In this document: positions 39,982-49,109 of the stretch, piece by piece
Layout: every line of letters begins with the position of its first letter
How positions within the stretch are numbered: the stretch's first letter is position 1
Assembly (NCBI RefSeq): GCF_027947535.2
Contig: NZ_JAAGKO020000008.1
Location: 1-64,000 of the forward strand
DNA from: Streptantibioticus silvisoli
Lineage (GTDB): Bacteria > Actinomycetota > Actinomycetes > Streptomycetales > Streptomycetaceae
DNA: 64,000 bases
Direction of reading: 5' to 3'
Program-made: the position numbers and the translations under genes
Notes under the pieces: generated by a model
What the model was told of the DNA's origin: nothing
Database searches by the model: none
Seen by the model: only the letters and a program-made list of their open reading frames with translations

Positions 39982-42900
39982 TCAATCGGGTGGTGCGTCT
40001 TCGGATCGCTTGCCACTCGTACGAGTGGTTCCCGCTCCGGCGCCCGCCTTCACCCCACCCGGTCCGTCCCGGCGGTCTCCTGACTTCTTACCACCGATGC
40101 CACCCGACGGGTCAAACGATTCGAGTGCTTCCAACACGTCCTGTACGCGGGAGATTTCGGCGTTGATGTCCTCGCGACGGCGCTTGAGGACGTCGAGTTC
40201 ACGACGCGCCTCGTCCACGACACGCTTGGCTTCCGCCCGCGCCTCGCCCACCACCCGATCCGCTGTCCGGTCCGCTTCGGCCTTCCGCTGACCGGCCTCC
40301 TTCAGGAGACCCTCGGCCTTCTTCACGGCGGAGATACGGATCTTGTCCGCCTCCGTCGAGGCGTCGGACCGCGACGTGGCGGCCGCCTTCTCGGCATCGG
40401 CGACCATCTTACGCGCCTTCTCCTCCGCCTCCCGCAGTTGCTCGGTGGCGGCGGCCACCAACTTGTCACAGCGTTCGCCCGCGGTCTTCATCGCCTCCGC
40501 GGACTCCTTACGGGCCCGCTCGTGCAACGCCTCGATCTCCCCCTCGACCCGCGCCCGCAGCTCCTCGCTGCGCTCCCGGGTCGACGTGGCGTCCGCCCGC
40601 GCCTCCGACAGCATCGTGTCGGCGTCGGAACGGGACTTCTCCACCAGGGAATTGGCCTGATTGCGTGCGTCCTCCACCAGCCGGTCCGCCTCGGACCTGG
40701 CCGCCGCGACCATCGCGTCCGCCTGCTCCTCGGCCGCCGTCGCGCTGCGGGTCGCCTCGGCCCGGGCCTCGCCGGTCAGCCGGTCCGCCGCGGCCTGCGC
40801 CTCGGTGGTGATCCGGTCCGCCTCGGAGACCGCCTCGCCGATCAGCTCGTCGGCCTGCTGCGCGGCCTCGGCCCGCCGGCGGTTCGCCGTCTCGCGCGCC
40901 TCGTCCAGCGCCACCTGCGCCTCGGCCGCCAGCCGGTCCGCCTCGGTGACCGCGCCGGCCAGCAGCTCGTCCGCCTGCTGCGCCGCCTCCGAGCGCCGCC
41001 GGTCGGCCTCCAGCCGCGCCTTGTCCAGCGCCTCCTGCGCCTTGGTGGCGATCCGGTCCGCCTCGGTGGTGACCCCGGCCAGCAGCTCGTCGGCCTGCTG
41101 CGCGGCCTCCGCCCGCTTGCGGTTGGCCTCCTCGCGGGCCTCCTCCCGGGTCCGGCCCGCCTCGTCGGTGGCCGCCGTGGTGATCCGGTCCACCTCCGCG
41201 CGGGCCGCCTCCGCCTGCTCACGCGCCGCGGTGCGGATCTGCTCGGCCTCACCGGTCAGCCGGGACGCCTCGGCCGAGGCCATCGCCACCCGGCTCTCGG
41301 AGTCCACCGCCAGCCGCTCCGCCTCGGCCACCGCGCCGGCCAGCAGCTCGTCGGCCTGCTGCGCGGCCTCGGTGCGCCGGCGGTTGGCCTCCTCGCGCAC
41401 CTCGTCGCGCAACCGGTCGGACTCGGCGATCGCGTCCGCCATGGTCCGTTCCGCCAGCGCCTTGGCCAGCTCGGACTCCTCCGCCGCCGCCTCGCGCACC
41501 CGGGCGGCGTCCGCGTGGGCGCGCTCCCGGTCGGCGTTGGCGTCCTCGTGCAGCCGGTCGGCCGCCTCGCGCGCCTCGGTCCGCAACCGGGTCGCCGCGT
41601 GCTCGGCCGCCGACCGCAGAGCGGCGATCTCCTCCTCGGCCTGCGCGCGCATCCCGGCGACCGCGTCCCGCACCTGCTGCGCGCTCTGCTCGGCCGCCGC
41701 CACCAGCTCCGCCGCCCGGCCCTCCGCCTCGGCGACCAGCCGGTCCGCCTCGACCCCGGCCTCCTCGACCCGGCGGCGGGCCGACGCCAGCAACTCCTCG
41801 CTCTGCTCGCGGGCCTGACCGCGTTCCTGCTCTGCCTCCCGGCGGGCGCCGTCCAGCAGCTCCTGCGCCTCGCGGCGGCGGCGGGCCGCCTCGTCGCGCG
41901 CCGACGCCAGCGCCTCGGCCGCCTCCGTCCCGGTGCGCTCCGCCGCGGCCGTCGCCTCGGCCCGCAACCGGTCCGCGGTCTCGCGCGCCTCGGTGCGCCA
42001 CTGCTCCGCCTCGGCCGCCGCCTCCTCGCGCAGCCGGCCCGCGACCGCCTCGCCCTCGGCCCGGGCCGCCGACGCGTCGGCCGCCGCCAGACCGCGCAGC
42101 CGCTCCGCCTCGCTGTCCGCCTCCGACAGCAGCGAACGCAGCCGCTCGGCCGCCTCCGCCCGGATGCGTTCCGCCTCCTCGGCGGCCTCCCGGCGCAGCC
42201 CGGCCGCCTCGTCGCCGGCCGCCCGCAGCGCCTCGTCGGCCTCCGACAGCTTGCGGCTCAGCTCGCTGCGCTGCCGGTCGAGGTCCTCGCGGGCCTCCTC
42301 GCGCAACTGCCGGCCGGCCTGCTCGCCCTCCTCGCGGGCGGCACGGGCCTCCTCGCCGGCCTGCTCGCGGGCGGCCGCCACCTCGGCCTCCACCTCGGCC
42401 CGCAGCGCAGCCGCCTCGGTCCGCGCCTGCTCCAGCGCCTCCTCGGCCTGCCGGCGCAGCGTCGCCGCCCGCTCGGTGGCCTCGGTGCGCACCCGGTCGG
42501 CCTCGGTGCCGGCGCCCTGCCGCACCTCGTCGGCGTCCGAGCGGGCCTTGGTCAGCAGCTCCTCGGCGGTGGAGGCCGCCTCCTCGATCTGCTGCAACGC
42601 CTCGCGCCGCGCCTCGCCGCGGATCCGCTCGCCCTCGGCGACCGCCTCGGCGCGCAGCTGCTCCGCCTCGCCGCGCAGCCGGCGGGCCTCCTCCTGGAGC
42701 TCGACCGTGCGGGCCCGGTACTCCTTGGTGTCGTCCTTGGCCGCGCCCTTGAGCTGCTCGGCCGCGTCCTCCGCCTGGGCGCGCAGCCGCTCGACCTCGG
42801 CCTCGGCCTCCTTGCGGATCCGCTCGGCCTCCTCGGCCGCGGCCTTCGTCGCCGTCCGGGCGTCTTGCGACGCCTTGGCCAGCACCTCTTCCGCGCTGCG

Positions 42901-44025
42901 CGCCGCCTTCGCCAGCTGCGCCGCCGCGTCCTCGGCCGCCGCGCTGCGGGCCGCCTCCTGCGCCTCCGCCAGCAGCCGGTCGGCCGCCGCACGGGTGTCG
43001 TCGCGCTGCTGCTCGGCGTCGGCCCGGATCGCCTCGGCCTCCTTGGTCGCCTCGGCGACCAGCCGGGCGATCTCGGTGCGCGCGGTCCTGGTGCGCTGCT
43101 CGGCGGACGACTCCGCGTCCGACAGCAGCTTGGCCGCGGTCTTCTCCGCCTCCGCGCTCAGCTTGTCGGCCTCGGCGCGGGCCTGCCGCAGCGCGGTGTC
43201 CGCCTCCGCCATCGCCGACTCCGCGGTACGGGCCAGCTCGGCGGCCTCGCGGCGGGTGTCCTCCGACTCCGAACGCGAGGCGCTGCGCAGGCTCTCGGCG
43301 TGGTCGGTGGCCTCCTGGGCCTGGTTGGACGCCGCGGTCAGCAGCCGCTCGGCGTCGGTGCGCGCCCGCCGCAGGATCGCCTCGGCCTCGGCGCGGGCCT
43401 CGGCGGCGGCCGACTCCAGCCGCTCGCGGGCCTGTTCGGCGACCCGGGCGGCCTCGGCGCGGGCCGCGGACAGCGCCGCCTCGGACTCCGCCCGCGACTC
43501 GTCCATCAAACGGCGGGCCTGCGCCTCGCTGCGGGCCCTGAGCTGCTCGGCCCACGAGACGTTCTCGTTGACGTGCGTCTCGACGGTGGCCCGGCGCTCC
43601 GACAGCTCCTCGTCCAGCCGCCGGCGCCGGGCGACCGCCTCGGCGTGCCACTCCGACTCCAGCTGGGACTGGCGCTCGGCCTGCTCCTGGAGCAGCCGCT
43701 GGGTGCTGGCCCGCGTCTCGCGCAGCTCGCGCTCGGCGTCGGCGCGCAACTGGTCGGCCTGCAACTGCGCGTTGCGCAGCAGCTGCTCGGCCTGGGCGCT
43801 GAGGTTGTCGTAGCCGCGCGGCTGGGCAAGCTGGCGCCGCGCCTCGTGCAACTTGGCGCGCAACACCTCGACCTGGTAGCCGAGATCGTCTGCGTGGTCG
43901 ACAGCCTTTTCCCGCTCGGTCCGCAGCCGCTCCATCTCGGCTTCGAACTGAGAGAGGTGGTCGTCAGCCTCGTAGCGGTCGTAGCCCCGCACTCCGCGGT
44001 CCCATCCGTCTCCTGGACTGCTCAC
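39982..44025 (-). CDS. scy: Scy polarisome scaffold, giant coiled-coil protein
   Basis: 1347 aa, close to S. coelicolor Scy (SCO5397). The N-terminus VRGYDRYEADDHLSQFEAEM is DivIVA-like; almost all of the rest is coiled coil built from Ala/Glu/Arg/Asp units, with hendecad-type repeats in the C-terminal two thirds and a 40-residue unit that repeats exactly in DNA phase near residues 960-1060. The tail KRSEDAPPD-like end is short and charged. Scy assembles with DivIVA and FilP to mark and control hyphal tips. The GTG start at 44025 lies inside a hairpin, with the nearest GGAGG 17 bases away; a good promoter lies at 44052-44080. Confidence 0.95.
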   Translation of the reverse strand: MSSPGDGWDRGVRGYDRYEADDHLSQFEAEMERLRTEREKAVDHADDLGYQVEVLRAKLHEARRQLAQPRGYDNLSAQAEQLLRNAQLQADQLRADAERELRETRASTQRLLQEQAERQSQLESEWHAEAVARRRRLDEELSERRATVETHVNENVSWAEQLRARSEAQARRLMDESRAESEAALSAARAEAARVAEQARERLESAAAEARAEAEAILRRARTDAERLLTAASNQAQEATDHAESLRSASRSESEDTRREAAELARTAESAMAEADTALRQARAEADKLSAEAEKTAAKLLSDAESSAEQRTRTARTEIARLVAEATKEAEAIRADAEQQRDDTRAAADRLLAEAQEAARSAAAEDAAAQLAKAARSAEEVLAKASQDARTATKAAAEEAERIRKEAEAEVERLRAQAEDAAEQLKGAAKDDTKEYRARTVELQEEARRLRGEAEQLRAEAVAEGERIRGEARREALQQIEEAASTAEELLTKARSDADEVRQGAGTEADRVRTEATERAATLRRQAEEALEQARTEAAALRAEVEAEVAAAREQAGEEARAAREEGEQAGRQLREEAREDLDRQRSELSRKLSEADEALRAAGDEAAGLRREAAEEAERIRAEAAERLRSLLSEADSEAERLRGLAAADASAARAEGEAVAGRLREEAAAEAEQWRTEARETADRLRAEATAAAERTGTEAAEALASARDEAARRRREAQELLDGARREAEQERGQAREQSEELLASARRRVEEAGVEADRLVAEAEGRAAELVAAAEQSAQQVRDAVAGMRAQAEEEIAALRSAAEHAATRLRTEAREAADRLHEDANADRERAHADAARVREAAAEESELAKALAERTMADAIAESDRLRDEVREEANRRRTEAAQQADELLAGAVAEAERLAVDSESRVAMASAEASRLTGEAEQIRTAAREQAEAARAEVDRITTAATDEAGRTREEAREEANRKRAEAAQQADELLAGVTTEADRIATKAQEALDKARLEADRRRSEAAQQADELLAGAVTEADRLAAEAQVALDEARETANRRRAEAAQQADELIGEAVSEADRITTEAQAAADRLTGEARAEATRSATAAEEQADAMVAAARSEADRLVEDARNQANSLVEKSRSDADTMLSEARADATSTRERSEELRARVEGEIEALHERARKESAEAMKTAGERCDKLVAAATEQLREAEEKARKMVADAEKAAATSRSDASTEADKIRISAVKKAEGLLKEAGQRKAEADRTADRVVGEARAEAKRVVDEARRELDVLKRRREDINAEISRVQDVLEALESFDPSGGIGGKKSGDRRDGPGGVKAGAGAGTTRTSGKRSEDAPPD
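40843..41202 (-). repeat. 120-bp tandem repeat inside scy
   Basis: CAGCTCGTCGGCCTGCTG-type units begin at 40843, 40963 and 41083 (exactly 120 bp), with another copy at 41344. Each encodes 40 residues around EAAQQADELL and RRRxEA. 40 residues equal three hendecads plus one heptad, so the coiled-coil phase is kept. Confidence 0.8.
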
Positions 44026-44041
44026 CCGCCAACCGGGTGAG
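44021..44041 (-). promoter_or_regulatory. Hairpin enclosing the scy start codon
   Basis: CTCACCCG (44021-44028) and CGGGTGAG (44034-44041) form a perfect 8-base stem with loop CCAAC in plus-strand reading. In the mRNA the GTG start (44025-44023) is in the second arm. Start-codon occlusion is inferred. Confidence 0.6.
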
Positions 44042-44051
44042 CCCTCCGGTG

Positions 44052-44080
44052 AACATAGCCATTCCGGGGAATGGTGTCAG
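44052..44080 (-). promoter_or_regulatory. scy promoter with a dyad in the spacer
   Basis: On the minus strand CTGACA (44080-44075), 17 bases, TATGTT (44057-44052). The spacer is almost filled by the perfect dyad CCATTCC-GG-GGAATGG (44059-44074, plus-strand reading), a possible regulator site. Confidence 0.6.
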
Positions 44081-44150
44081 ATTTTCACCGCAGTCCGGGC
44101 CGTCCCCCCGGACCCTGGGAGACACAGTACCGGGGAGGGCGGGGTCCCGG

Positions 44151-44579
44151 TCAGTGCTCCGACGCCGAGGTGACGAGCTCGGTGAGCACTCCGTGGCAGT
44201 CCTTCGGGTGCAGGAAGGTGATCCGCGAACCCATCGATCCGGTGCGCGGTGCGTCGTAGAGCACCCGTACGCCCTTGTCGCGGATGCCGGCCGAGTCGGT
44301 GTCGACGTCCGCGGTGCCGAACGCGATGTGGTGCACGCCCTCACCGTTCTTGGCCAGCCATTTCCCCACCGCGGAGTCCTCGCGCACCGACTCCAGCAAC
44401 TGGAGGTAGGAGGCGCCCCCGTCGGAGGTCTCGTTGATCTTGAGCATCGCCTCGCGCACGCCCTGCTCCTCGTTGACCTCGGTGTGGAACACCTCGAAGC
44501 CATAGGTGGCACGGTAGAACTCGACGGTGGCGTCGAGGTCGAAACAGGCGATCCCGATGTGGTCGATTCGAGTCAGCAT
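44151..44579 (-). CDS. mce: Methylmalonyl-CoA epimerase
   Basis: Interconverts (2R)- and (2S)-methylmalonyl-CoA for propionyl-CoA and branched-chain carbon use. It is a glyoxalase-fold metalloenzyme of 142 aa: IDHIGIACFDLDATVEFYRA and GEGVHHIAFGTADVD supply metal-binding histidines, and FLHPKDCHGVLTELV the C-terminal glutamate. The ATG at 44579 (MLTRIDHIG) is chosen over the frame open to 44630; an AGGGGG runs right up to it. It is divergent from the thiolase gene, and both lie in the acyl-CoA/B12 group. Confidence 0.93.
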   Translation of the reverse strand: MLTRIDHIGIACFDLDATVEFYRATYGFEVFHTEVNEEQGVREAMLKINETSDGGASYLQLLESVREDSAVGKWLAKNGEGVHHIAFGTADVDTDSAGIRDKGVRVLYDAPRTGSMGSRITFLHPKDCHGVLTELVTSASEH

Positions 44580-44675
44580 CCCCCTAGTCCATCGCTCGCA
44601 CGGGTGGTCACGCAACGTGCGCGCCGTCACACCGCGCCCCCTATGACCGAGCCGTACCGCTCAGTACATTGGGGC

Positions 44676-44695
44676 TTAACCCTCGTTAACCTCCG
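44676..44695. promoter_or_regulatory. 10-bp direct repeat in the epimerase-thiolase intergenic region
   Basis: TTAACCCTCG (44676-44685) followed at once by TTAACCTCCG (44686-44695), one helical turn apart, 41 bases before the thiolase ATG and between divergent genes. It resembles direct-repeat sites of response regulators, but the 10-bp pitch differs from the 11-bp PhoP box. The regulator is unknown. Confidence 0.35.
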
Positions 44696-44736
44696 TTCCG
44701 GTTCGTTGACCAACCCTCCGTGCAAAGGGGCGCGAC

Positions 44737-45936
44737 ATGACCAACCAGGCCCGAACGTCCGTGATCGTCGCCGGTGCCCGCACGCCGATGGGGAGACTGC
44801 TCGGCTCGCTGCGCTCCTTCAGCGGCGCCGAGCTCGGCGGCTTCGCCATCAAGGCCGCCCTGGAGCGGGCCGGCGTCGGCGCCGGACAGGTCGAGTACGT
44901 CATCATGGGCCAGGTGCTCCAGGCGGGCGCCGGCCAGATCCCCGCCCGGCAGGCCGCGGTCAACGCCGGCATCCCGATGAACGTCCCGGCGCTGACCGTC
45001 AACAAGGTCTGCCTGTCCGGGCTGGACGCCATCGCGCTGGCCGACCAGCTCATCCGGGCCGGCGAGTTCGACATCGTGGTGGCCGGCGGCCAGGAGTCGA
45101 TGACCAACGCCCCGCACCTGCTGCCGAAGTCCCGTGAGGGCTTCAAGTACGGCGCGATCGAGATGCTCGACGCCATGGCGCACGACGGCCTGACCGACGC
45201 CTTCGAGAACATCGCGATGGGCGAGTCCACCGAGAAGCACAACGCCCGCCTGGGCATCGGCCGCGCCCCGCAGGACGAGGTCGCCGCGCTGTCGCACCAG
45301 CGGGCCGCCGCCGCGCAGAAGAACGGGGTCTTCGACGCGGAGATCACCGCGGTGACCGTCCCGCAGCGCAAGGGCGACCCGGTCGTCGTCACCCAGGACG
45401 AGGGCATCCGCGCCGGGACCACCACCGAGTCGCTGGGCAAGCTGCGCCCGGCGTTCAGCAAGGACGGCACCATCACCGCCGGCACCTCCTCGCAGATCTC
45501 CGACGGCGCCGCCGCCGTCGTGGTGATGAGCAAGGAGCGCGCCGAGGCCCTCGGCCTGGAGTGGATCGCCGAGATCGGCGCGCACGGCAACGTGGCGGGC
45601 CCGGACAACTCGCTGCACTCCCAGCCGTCCAACGCCATCAACCACGCGCTGTCCAAGGCCGGGCTGTCGGTGGACGACCTGGACCTGGTCGAGATCAACG
45701 AGGCGTTCGCCGCGGTCGCCGTGCAGTCAATGAAGGACCTCGGAATTTCCTCCGAAAAGGTGAACGTCAACGGTGGCGCCATCGCGCTGGGCCACCCCAT
45801 CGGCATGTCCGGCGCCCGGATCGTGCTGCACCTGGCCCTGGAGCTCCAGCGGCGCGGCGGCGGCACCGGCGCGGCGGCGCTGTGCGGCGGCGGCGGCCAG
45901 GGCGACGCCCTGATCATCCGGGTCCCCGGCAAGTAG
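44737..45936 (+). CDS. Acetyl-CoA C-acetyltransferase (thiolase)
   Basis: Reversible condensation of two acetyl-CoA to acetoacetyl-CoA. The nucleophile is C92 in [28 protein letters not shown] carries the catalytic histidine and [14 protein letters not shown] the second cysteine. The 399 aa are full length for a biosynthetic-type thiolase. GGGGCG lies before the ATG. It is followed after 74 bases by meaB in the same direction, as in S. coelicolor. Together with Hbd at 23.6 kb it can feed acetoacetyl-CoA metabolism. Confidence 0.95.
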   Translation: MTNQARTSVIVAGARTPMGRLLGSLRSFSGAELGGFAIKAALERAGVGAGQVEYVIMGQVLQAGAGQIPARQAAVNAGIPMNVPALTVNKVCLSGLDAIALADQLIRAGEFDIVVAGGQESMTNAPHLLPKSREGFKYGAIEMLDAMAHDGLTDAFENIAMGESTEKHNARLGIGRAPQDEVAALSHQRAAAAQKNGVFDAEITAVTVPQRKGDPVVVTQDEGIRAGTTTESLGKLRPAFSKDGTITAGTSSQISDGAAAVVVMSKERAEALGLEWIAEIGAHGNVAGPDNSLHSQPSNAINHALSKAGLSVDDLDLVEINEAFAAVAVQSMKDLGISSEKVNVNGGAIALGHPIGMSGARIVLHLALELQRRGGGTGAAALCGGGGQGDALIIRVPGK

Positions 45937-46010
45937 GTCCGGCCCGCCGGACCCGGTCGCCCGGGTCCGGCGTCCCCGGCAGACCGCAACCACTGAAGGA
46001 GTCACCCCCG

Positions 46011-46967
46011 ATGGCGGATGTCGCCACCCTGGTCGAGCAGGCGCGGGCCGGCCGTCCCCGGTCGGTCGCCCGGCTGATTTCGCTGGTGGAGGGCGCCTCC
46101 CCGCAACTGCGCGAGGTGATGGCCACCCTCGCCCCGCTGACCGGCGGCGCCTACGTGGTGGGCCTGACCGGCTCGCCCGGGGTCGGCAAGTCGACCTCCA
46201 CCTCGGCGCTGGTGACCGCGTACCGCAAGCGCGGCAAGCGGGTCGGGGTGCTGGCCGTCGACCCCTCGTCGCCGTTCTCCGGCGGCGCGCTGCTCGGCGA
46301 CCGGGTGCGGATGGGCGAGCACACCTCCGACCCGGGCGTCTACATCCGCTCCATGGCCACCCGCGGCCACCTCGGCGGGCTCGCCTGGGCCGCGCCGCAG
46401 GCCATCCGGGTGCTGGACGCGGCCGGCTGCGAGGTGGTGCTGGTCGAGACGGTCGGCGTCGGCCAGTCCGAGGTGGAGATCGCCGCGCAGGCCGACACCT
46501 CCGTCGTGCTGCTGGCCCCCGGCATGGGCGACGGCATCCAGGCGGCGAAGGCCGGCATCCTGGAGATCGGCGACGTCTACGTGGTCAACAAGGCCGACCG
46601 TGACGGCGCCGACGCCACCGCCCGCGAGCTGAACCACATGCTGGGCCTGGGGGAGTCCCGCGGTCCGTCCGACTGGCGCCCGCCCATCGTCAAGACGGTG
46701 GCCGCCCGCGGTGAGGGCATCGAGGAGGTCGTCGAGGCGCTGGAGAAGCACCGCGCCTGGATGGAGGAGCACGGCGTGCTGGCGGACCGCCGCCGGCGCC
46801 GGGCGGCCCAGGAGATCGAGAACATCGCGCTGACCGCGCTGCGGCAGCGCATCGGCGACCTCAGCGGCGACCAGCGGCTCGACGCGCTGGCCGACAGCGT
46901 GGTGCGCGGCACGTCCGACCCGTACAGCGCGGCGGACGAGCTGATCGCCGGCCTGACCTCGGCGTGA
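46011..46967 (+). CDS. meaB: MeaB-family GTPase, chaperone of B12-dependent mutases
   Basis: P-loop GTPase that gates adenosylcobalamin loading and protects acyl-CoA mutases from inactivation. P-loop GLTGSPGVGKST (about 51-62), switch-like DPSSPFSGGALLGDRVRM, VVLVETVGVGQSEVEIA as Walker B and NKAD for guanine binding; the C-terminal helical arm dimerises in the family. 318 aa. Older annotations call it LAO/AO transport ATPase. The ATG has GAAGGAG 10 bases upstream. Its probable clients are IcmA at 52.7 kb and a methylmalonyl-CoA mutase outside the window. Confidence 0.93.
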   Translation: MADVATLVEQARAGRPRSVARLISLVEGASPQLREVMATLAPLTGGAYVVGLTGSPGVGKSTSTSALVTAYRKRGKRVGVLAVDPSSPFSGGALLGDRVRMGEHTSDPGVYIRSMATRGHLGGLAWAAPQAIRVLDAAGCEVVLVETVGVGQSEVEIAAQADTSVVLLAPGMGDGIQAAKAGILEIGDVYVVNKADRDGADATARELNHMLGLGESRGPSDWRPPIVKTVAARGEGIEEVVEALEKHRAWMEEHGVLADRRRRRAAQEIENIALTALRQRIGDLSGDQRLDALADSVVRGTSDPYSAADELIAGLTSA

Positions 46968-47141
46968 CCCGGGCCCGGCCCCGGCCCGCCCGCCGCGCGC
47001 GGCGCCCGCCCAGCCGGCCCTGACACCGGGCGGGCCGGGCCGTCCGGCGGTACGTACCGCGCCCGCCGGGCGGGCCTGGAAGCGACGCGTCCGGCGGGCG
47101 ACCTCAGGACCCGGCCGCGTACCGCGCCCGCCGGGCCGGGG

Positions 47142-47618
47142 TCAGACCCGGCCGCGTGCCGTGCGCAGGTGCTCGGCGACCGGTTCGAACGCGTGGTGCA
47201 GCGTGGTGAGGTCGGCGGGCGAGAGCAGATCGATGAAGTGCTCGCGGACCGCGGCGACGTGGTGCGGGGCGACCTTGGTCATGGTCTGCCAGCCGTGGTC
47301 GGTCAGCACCGCGAACAGCCCGCGGCGGTCCGAGGCGCAGTCCTGCCGCTTGACCAGCCCGGCGTTCTCCATGCGGGTGATCTGGTGCGACAGGCGGCTC
47401 TTGGACTGGAGCGTGGCGCGGGCCAGGTCGCTCATCCGCATCTGGCGGTCCTCGGCCTCGGAGAGGTTGACCAGGATCTCGTAGTCGTTGAACGTCAGAC
47501 CGAACGGCTGGAGTTCGCGTTCGAGCTGGTAGGTCAGCAGCTTCGACACCTCAAGGTGGCTGCGCCAGGCGGCCTGTTCACCGGCGTTGAGCCAGCGGGC
47601 CCCGTTCTCGGTCTCCAT
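47142..47618 (-). CDS. MarR-family transcriptional regulator
   Basis: 158-aa winged-helix repressor: LTFNDYEILVNLSEAEDRQM, RMSDLARATLQSKSRLSHQITRM as recognition region, ASDRRGLFAVLTDHGWQ as wing. It is the last gene after the AIM24 row on the same strand, 34 bases downstream. That gap is strikingly AT-rich and contains TAGGCT (minus strand, 47630-47625) six bases before the ATG, so it is likely a separate leaderless transcript. CAATTGAGTTG in the gap could be its own operator. The ligand is unknown. Confidence 0.9.
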   Translation of the reverse strand: METENGARWLNAGEQAAWRSHLEVSKLLTYQLERELQPFGLTFNDYEILVNLSEAEDRQMRMSDLARATLQSKSRLSHQITRMENAGLVKRQDCASDRRGLFAVLTDHGWQTMTKVAPHHVAAVREHFIDLLSPADLTTLHHAFEPVAEHLRTARGRV

Positions 47619-47652
47619 AACTGAAGCCTATCCAATTGAGTTGAAAGATGTA

Positions 47653-48462
47653 TTAAAAGGGAAGCGGGCCGCGACCGCCCGGCCCCCTGCCGCCCCCGGC
47701 CATCCCCTCGGGACCACCCGGCATCCCCGGCTCCCACGGGACGCTGCCGGTGTCGATGCCGTCCATCAGCGTCTCGCTGGACTGGAGCAGCACCTGCCCC
47801 GCACCGGCGAACTCGAACTGGTGCTCCTCGCCCGACAGCCCGCCAAGACCGGTCAGCATCCGCACCCCGCCCAGCACCCCGCGCAGGTAGGAGTGGTCGT
47901 AGTGGTGGCACGGCGACGGGCAGTCCGCCCAGCCGACCAGCGCCTGCGGATCGACCCGGATCGGCGGTTCGACGAAGACCACGGCGCCGTTGGAGGCGGC
48001 CACGAACTTCCCGGTGCCGATCAGCGTGAGGAACCCGGGGATGATCGACTGCTTGAGCGCCAGCCCCGGCGAGAACGCCAGCAGGTTCCCCGACCGGATC
48101 GTCAGGTTGCCCTGGTCGAGGTCGTAGGAGTTGATGTCGAACGCCCGGTCCGCCAGCAGCATCCGCCCCCGGCCCTGCGCCACCACCCACTGCGCGGCGT
48201 GCAGCGGCGAGTGGAAACTGCTCGCCACCAGCCGGTCCAGCGGCCCGTGACCGAGCCCGTGGAAGTCGATCTGCCCGTAGTACGCGATCATCTTGCCGCG
48301 CTGGAGGAACCACTGGCCGTCCAGGTGCACGCTGAACGTGTACGGGTTGACGTTGTCGTCGGCCGGCAGGGTGTGGGCGTCGTGGACCACCGGGCCGCCG
48401 GCCCCCGGCGGGTACTGCGGCGGCCCGAAACCCGGCGGCGGCGGTCCGAAACCCTGGCTCAC
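47653..48462 (-). CDS. AIM24-family protein, copy 3 (extended)
   Basis: 269 aa. An N-terminal Pro/Gly-rich arm (GFGPPPPGFGPPQYPPG) precedes the AIM24 beta domain (NPYTFSVHLDGQWFLQRGKM, NLTIRSGNLLAFSPGLALKQ, GTGKFVAASNGAVVFVEPP), and a Gly/Arg/Pro-rich tail follows. AIM24 proteins have a double beta-barrel-like fold; the mitochondrial relative supports the inner membrane, and the bacterial role is unknown. GTG start overlaps the stop of copy 2 (GTGA). It is the most diverged of the three paralogues, and only it has low-complexity ends and extra cysteines (WADCPSPCHHYDHS). Confidence 0.85.
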   Translation of the reverse strand: MSQGFGPPPPGFGPPQYPPGAGGPVVHDAHTLPADDNVNPYTFSVHLDGQWFLQRGKMIAYYGQIDFHGLGHGPLDRLVASSFHSPLHAAQWVVAQGRGRMLLADRAFDINSYDLDQGNLTIRSGNLLAFSPGLALKQSIIPGFLTLIGTGKFVAASNGAVVFVEPPIRVDPQALVGWADCPSPCHHYDHSYLRGVLGGVRMLTGLGGLSGEEHQFEFAGAGQVLLQSSETLMDGIDTGSVPWEPGMPGGPEGMAGGGRGPGGRGPLPF

Positions 48463-49109
48463 AGCTTCTCCTCCGACGCCTGCACGTAGACCGTGCCACT
48501 GCCGGACAGCTCCAGCTGGAAGGACTCCCCGCTGCCCCGGCCGACCATCTCCCGCCAGCCGACCGCCGTGGACAGCCGGTTGCGCAGGTCCCCGCGGTGC
48601 GCCACGTACGCCTGCGGGTCGACGTGCACCGCGGCCTGCGGGGTCACCGGCAGTTCGAAGACCCCGCCGTGCGCCAGCACCGCCACCGAGCCGTACCCGG
48701 TTAGCGTGGTGGTGAACAGCCCCTGCCCGGTGACCTGGCCGCGGATGACGCCCATCACACCGCCCTGCGACCCCATGAACATCGTGCCCTGCTCCAGTGA
48801 GCCCTCGAACGCCAGCAGCCGGTCGGACTCCACGTACAGCGTCTCACCGCTCAGGTCGACGACGTGCGCGTGGTGGCCGCCGTGCCCGAACATCACCGCG
48901 CCGTGGCCCTCCACCGTCATCAGCGGCACCGCCTCGTGCGCGATCCGGCGGCCCAGCATCGACCCCAGACCGCCCTGGCCGCCGGTGATGCTGGGGGTGA
49001 ACGTCACCTGCCCGGTGTACGCCAGCATCGCGCCGCGCTGGCTGAACACCACCTGCCCCGGCGCCACGTCGGCCCGCACCATCTTCGACGTCAACTGCGT
49101 GAAGGCCAT
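48459..49109 (-). CDS. AIM24-family protein, copy 2
   Basis: 216 aa, one AIM24 domain: AFTQLTSKMVRADVAPGQVV, RGAMLAYTGQVTFTPSITGG, VEGHGAVMFGHGGHHAHVV, ETLYVESDRLLAFEGSLEQG. No signal peptide or membrane helix, so it is probably cytoplasmic or peripheral. Its ATG overlaps the stop of copy 1 by one base (TGATG). The reading frame is open far upstream on this strand, but that part lies opposite and over other genes. Confidence 0.86.
   Translation of the reverse strand: MAFTQLTSKMVRADVAPGQVVFSQRGAMLAYTGQVTFTPSITGGQGGLGSMLGRRIAHEAVPLMTVEGHGAVMFGHGGHHAHVVDLSGETLYVESDRLLAFEGSLEQGTMFMGSQGGVMGVIRGQVTGQGLFTTTLTGYGSVAVLAHGGVFELPVTPQAAVHVDPQAYVAHRGDLRNRLSTAVGWREMVGRGSGESFQLELSGSGTVYVQASEEKL

Noticed and set aside
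40438-44040. A 1200-codon open frame opposite scy
   Set aside because: Leu/Arg/Gly shadow of the Ala/Glu/Arg-rich scy coding strand; no domain, no ribosome site, and scy is a well-known gene on the other strand.
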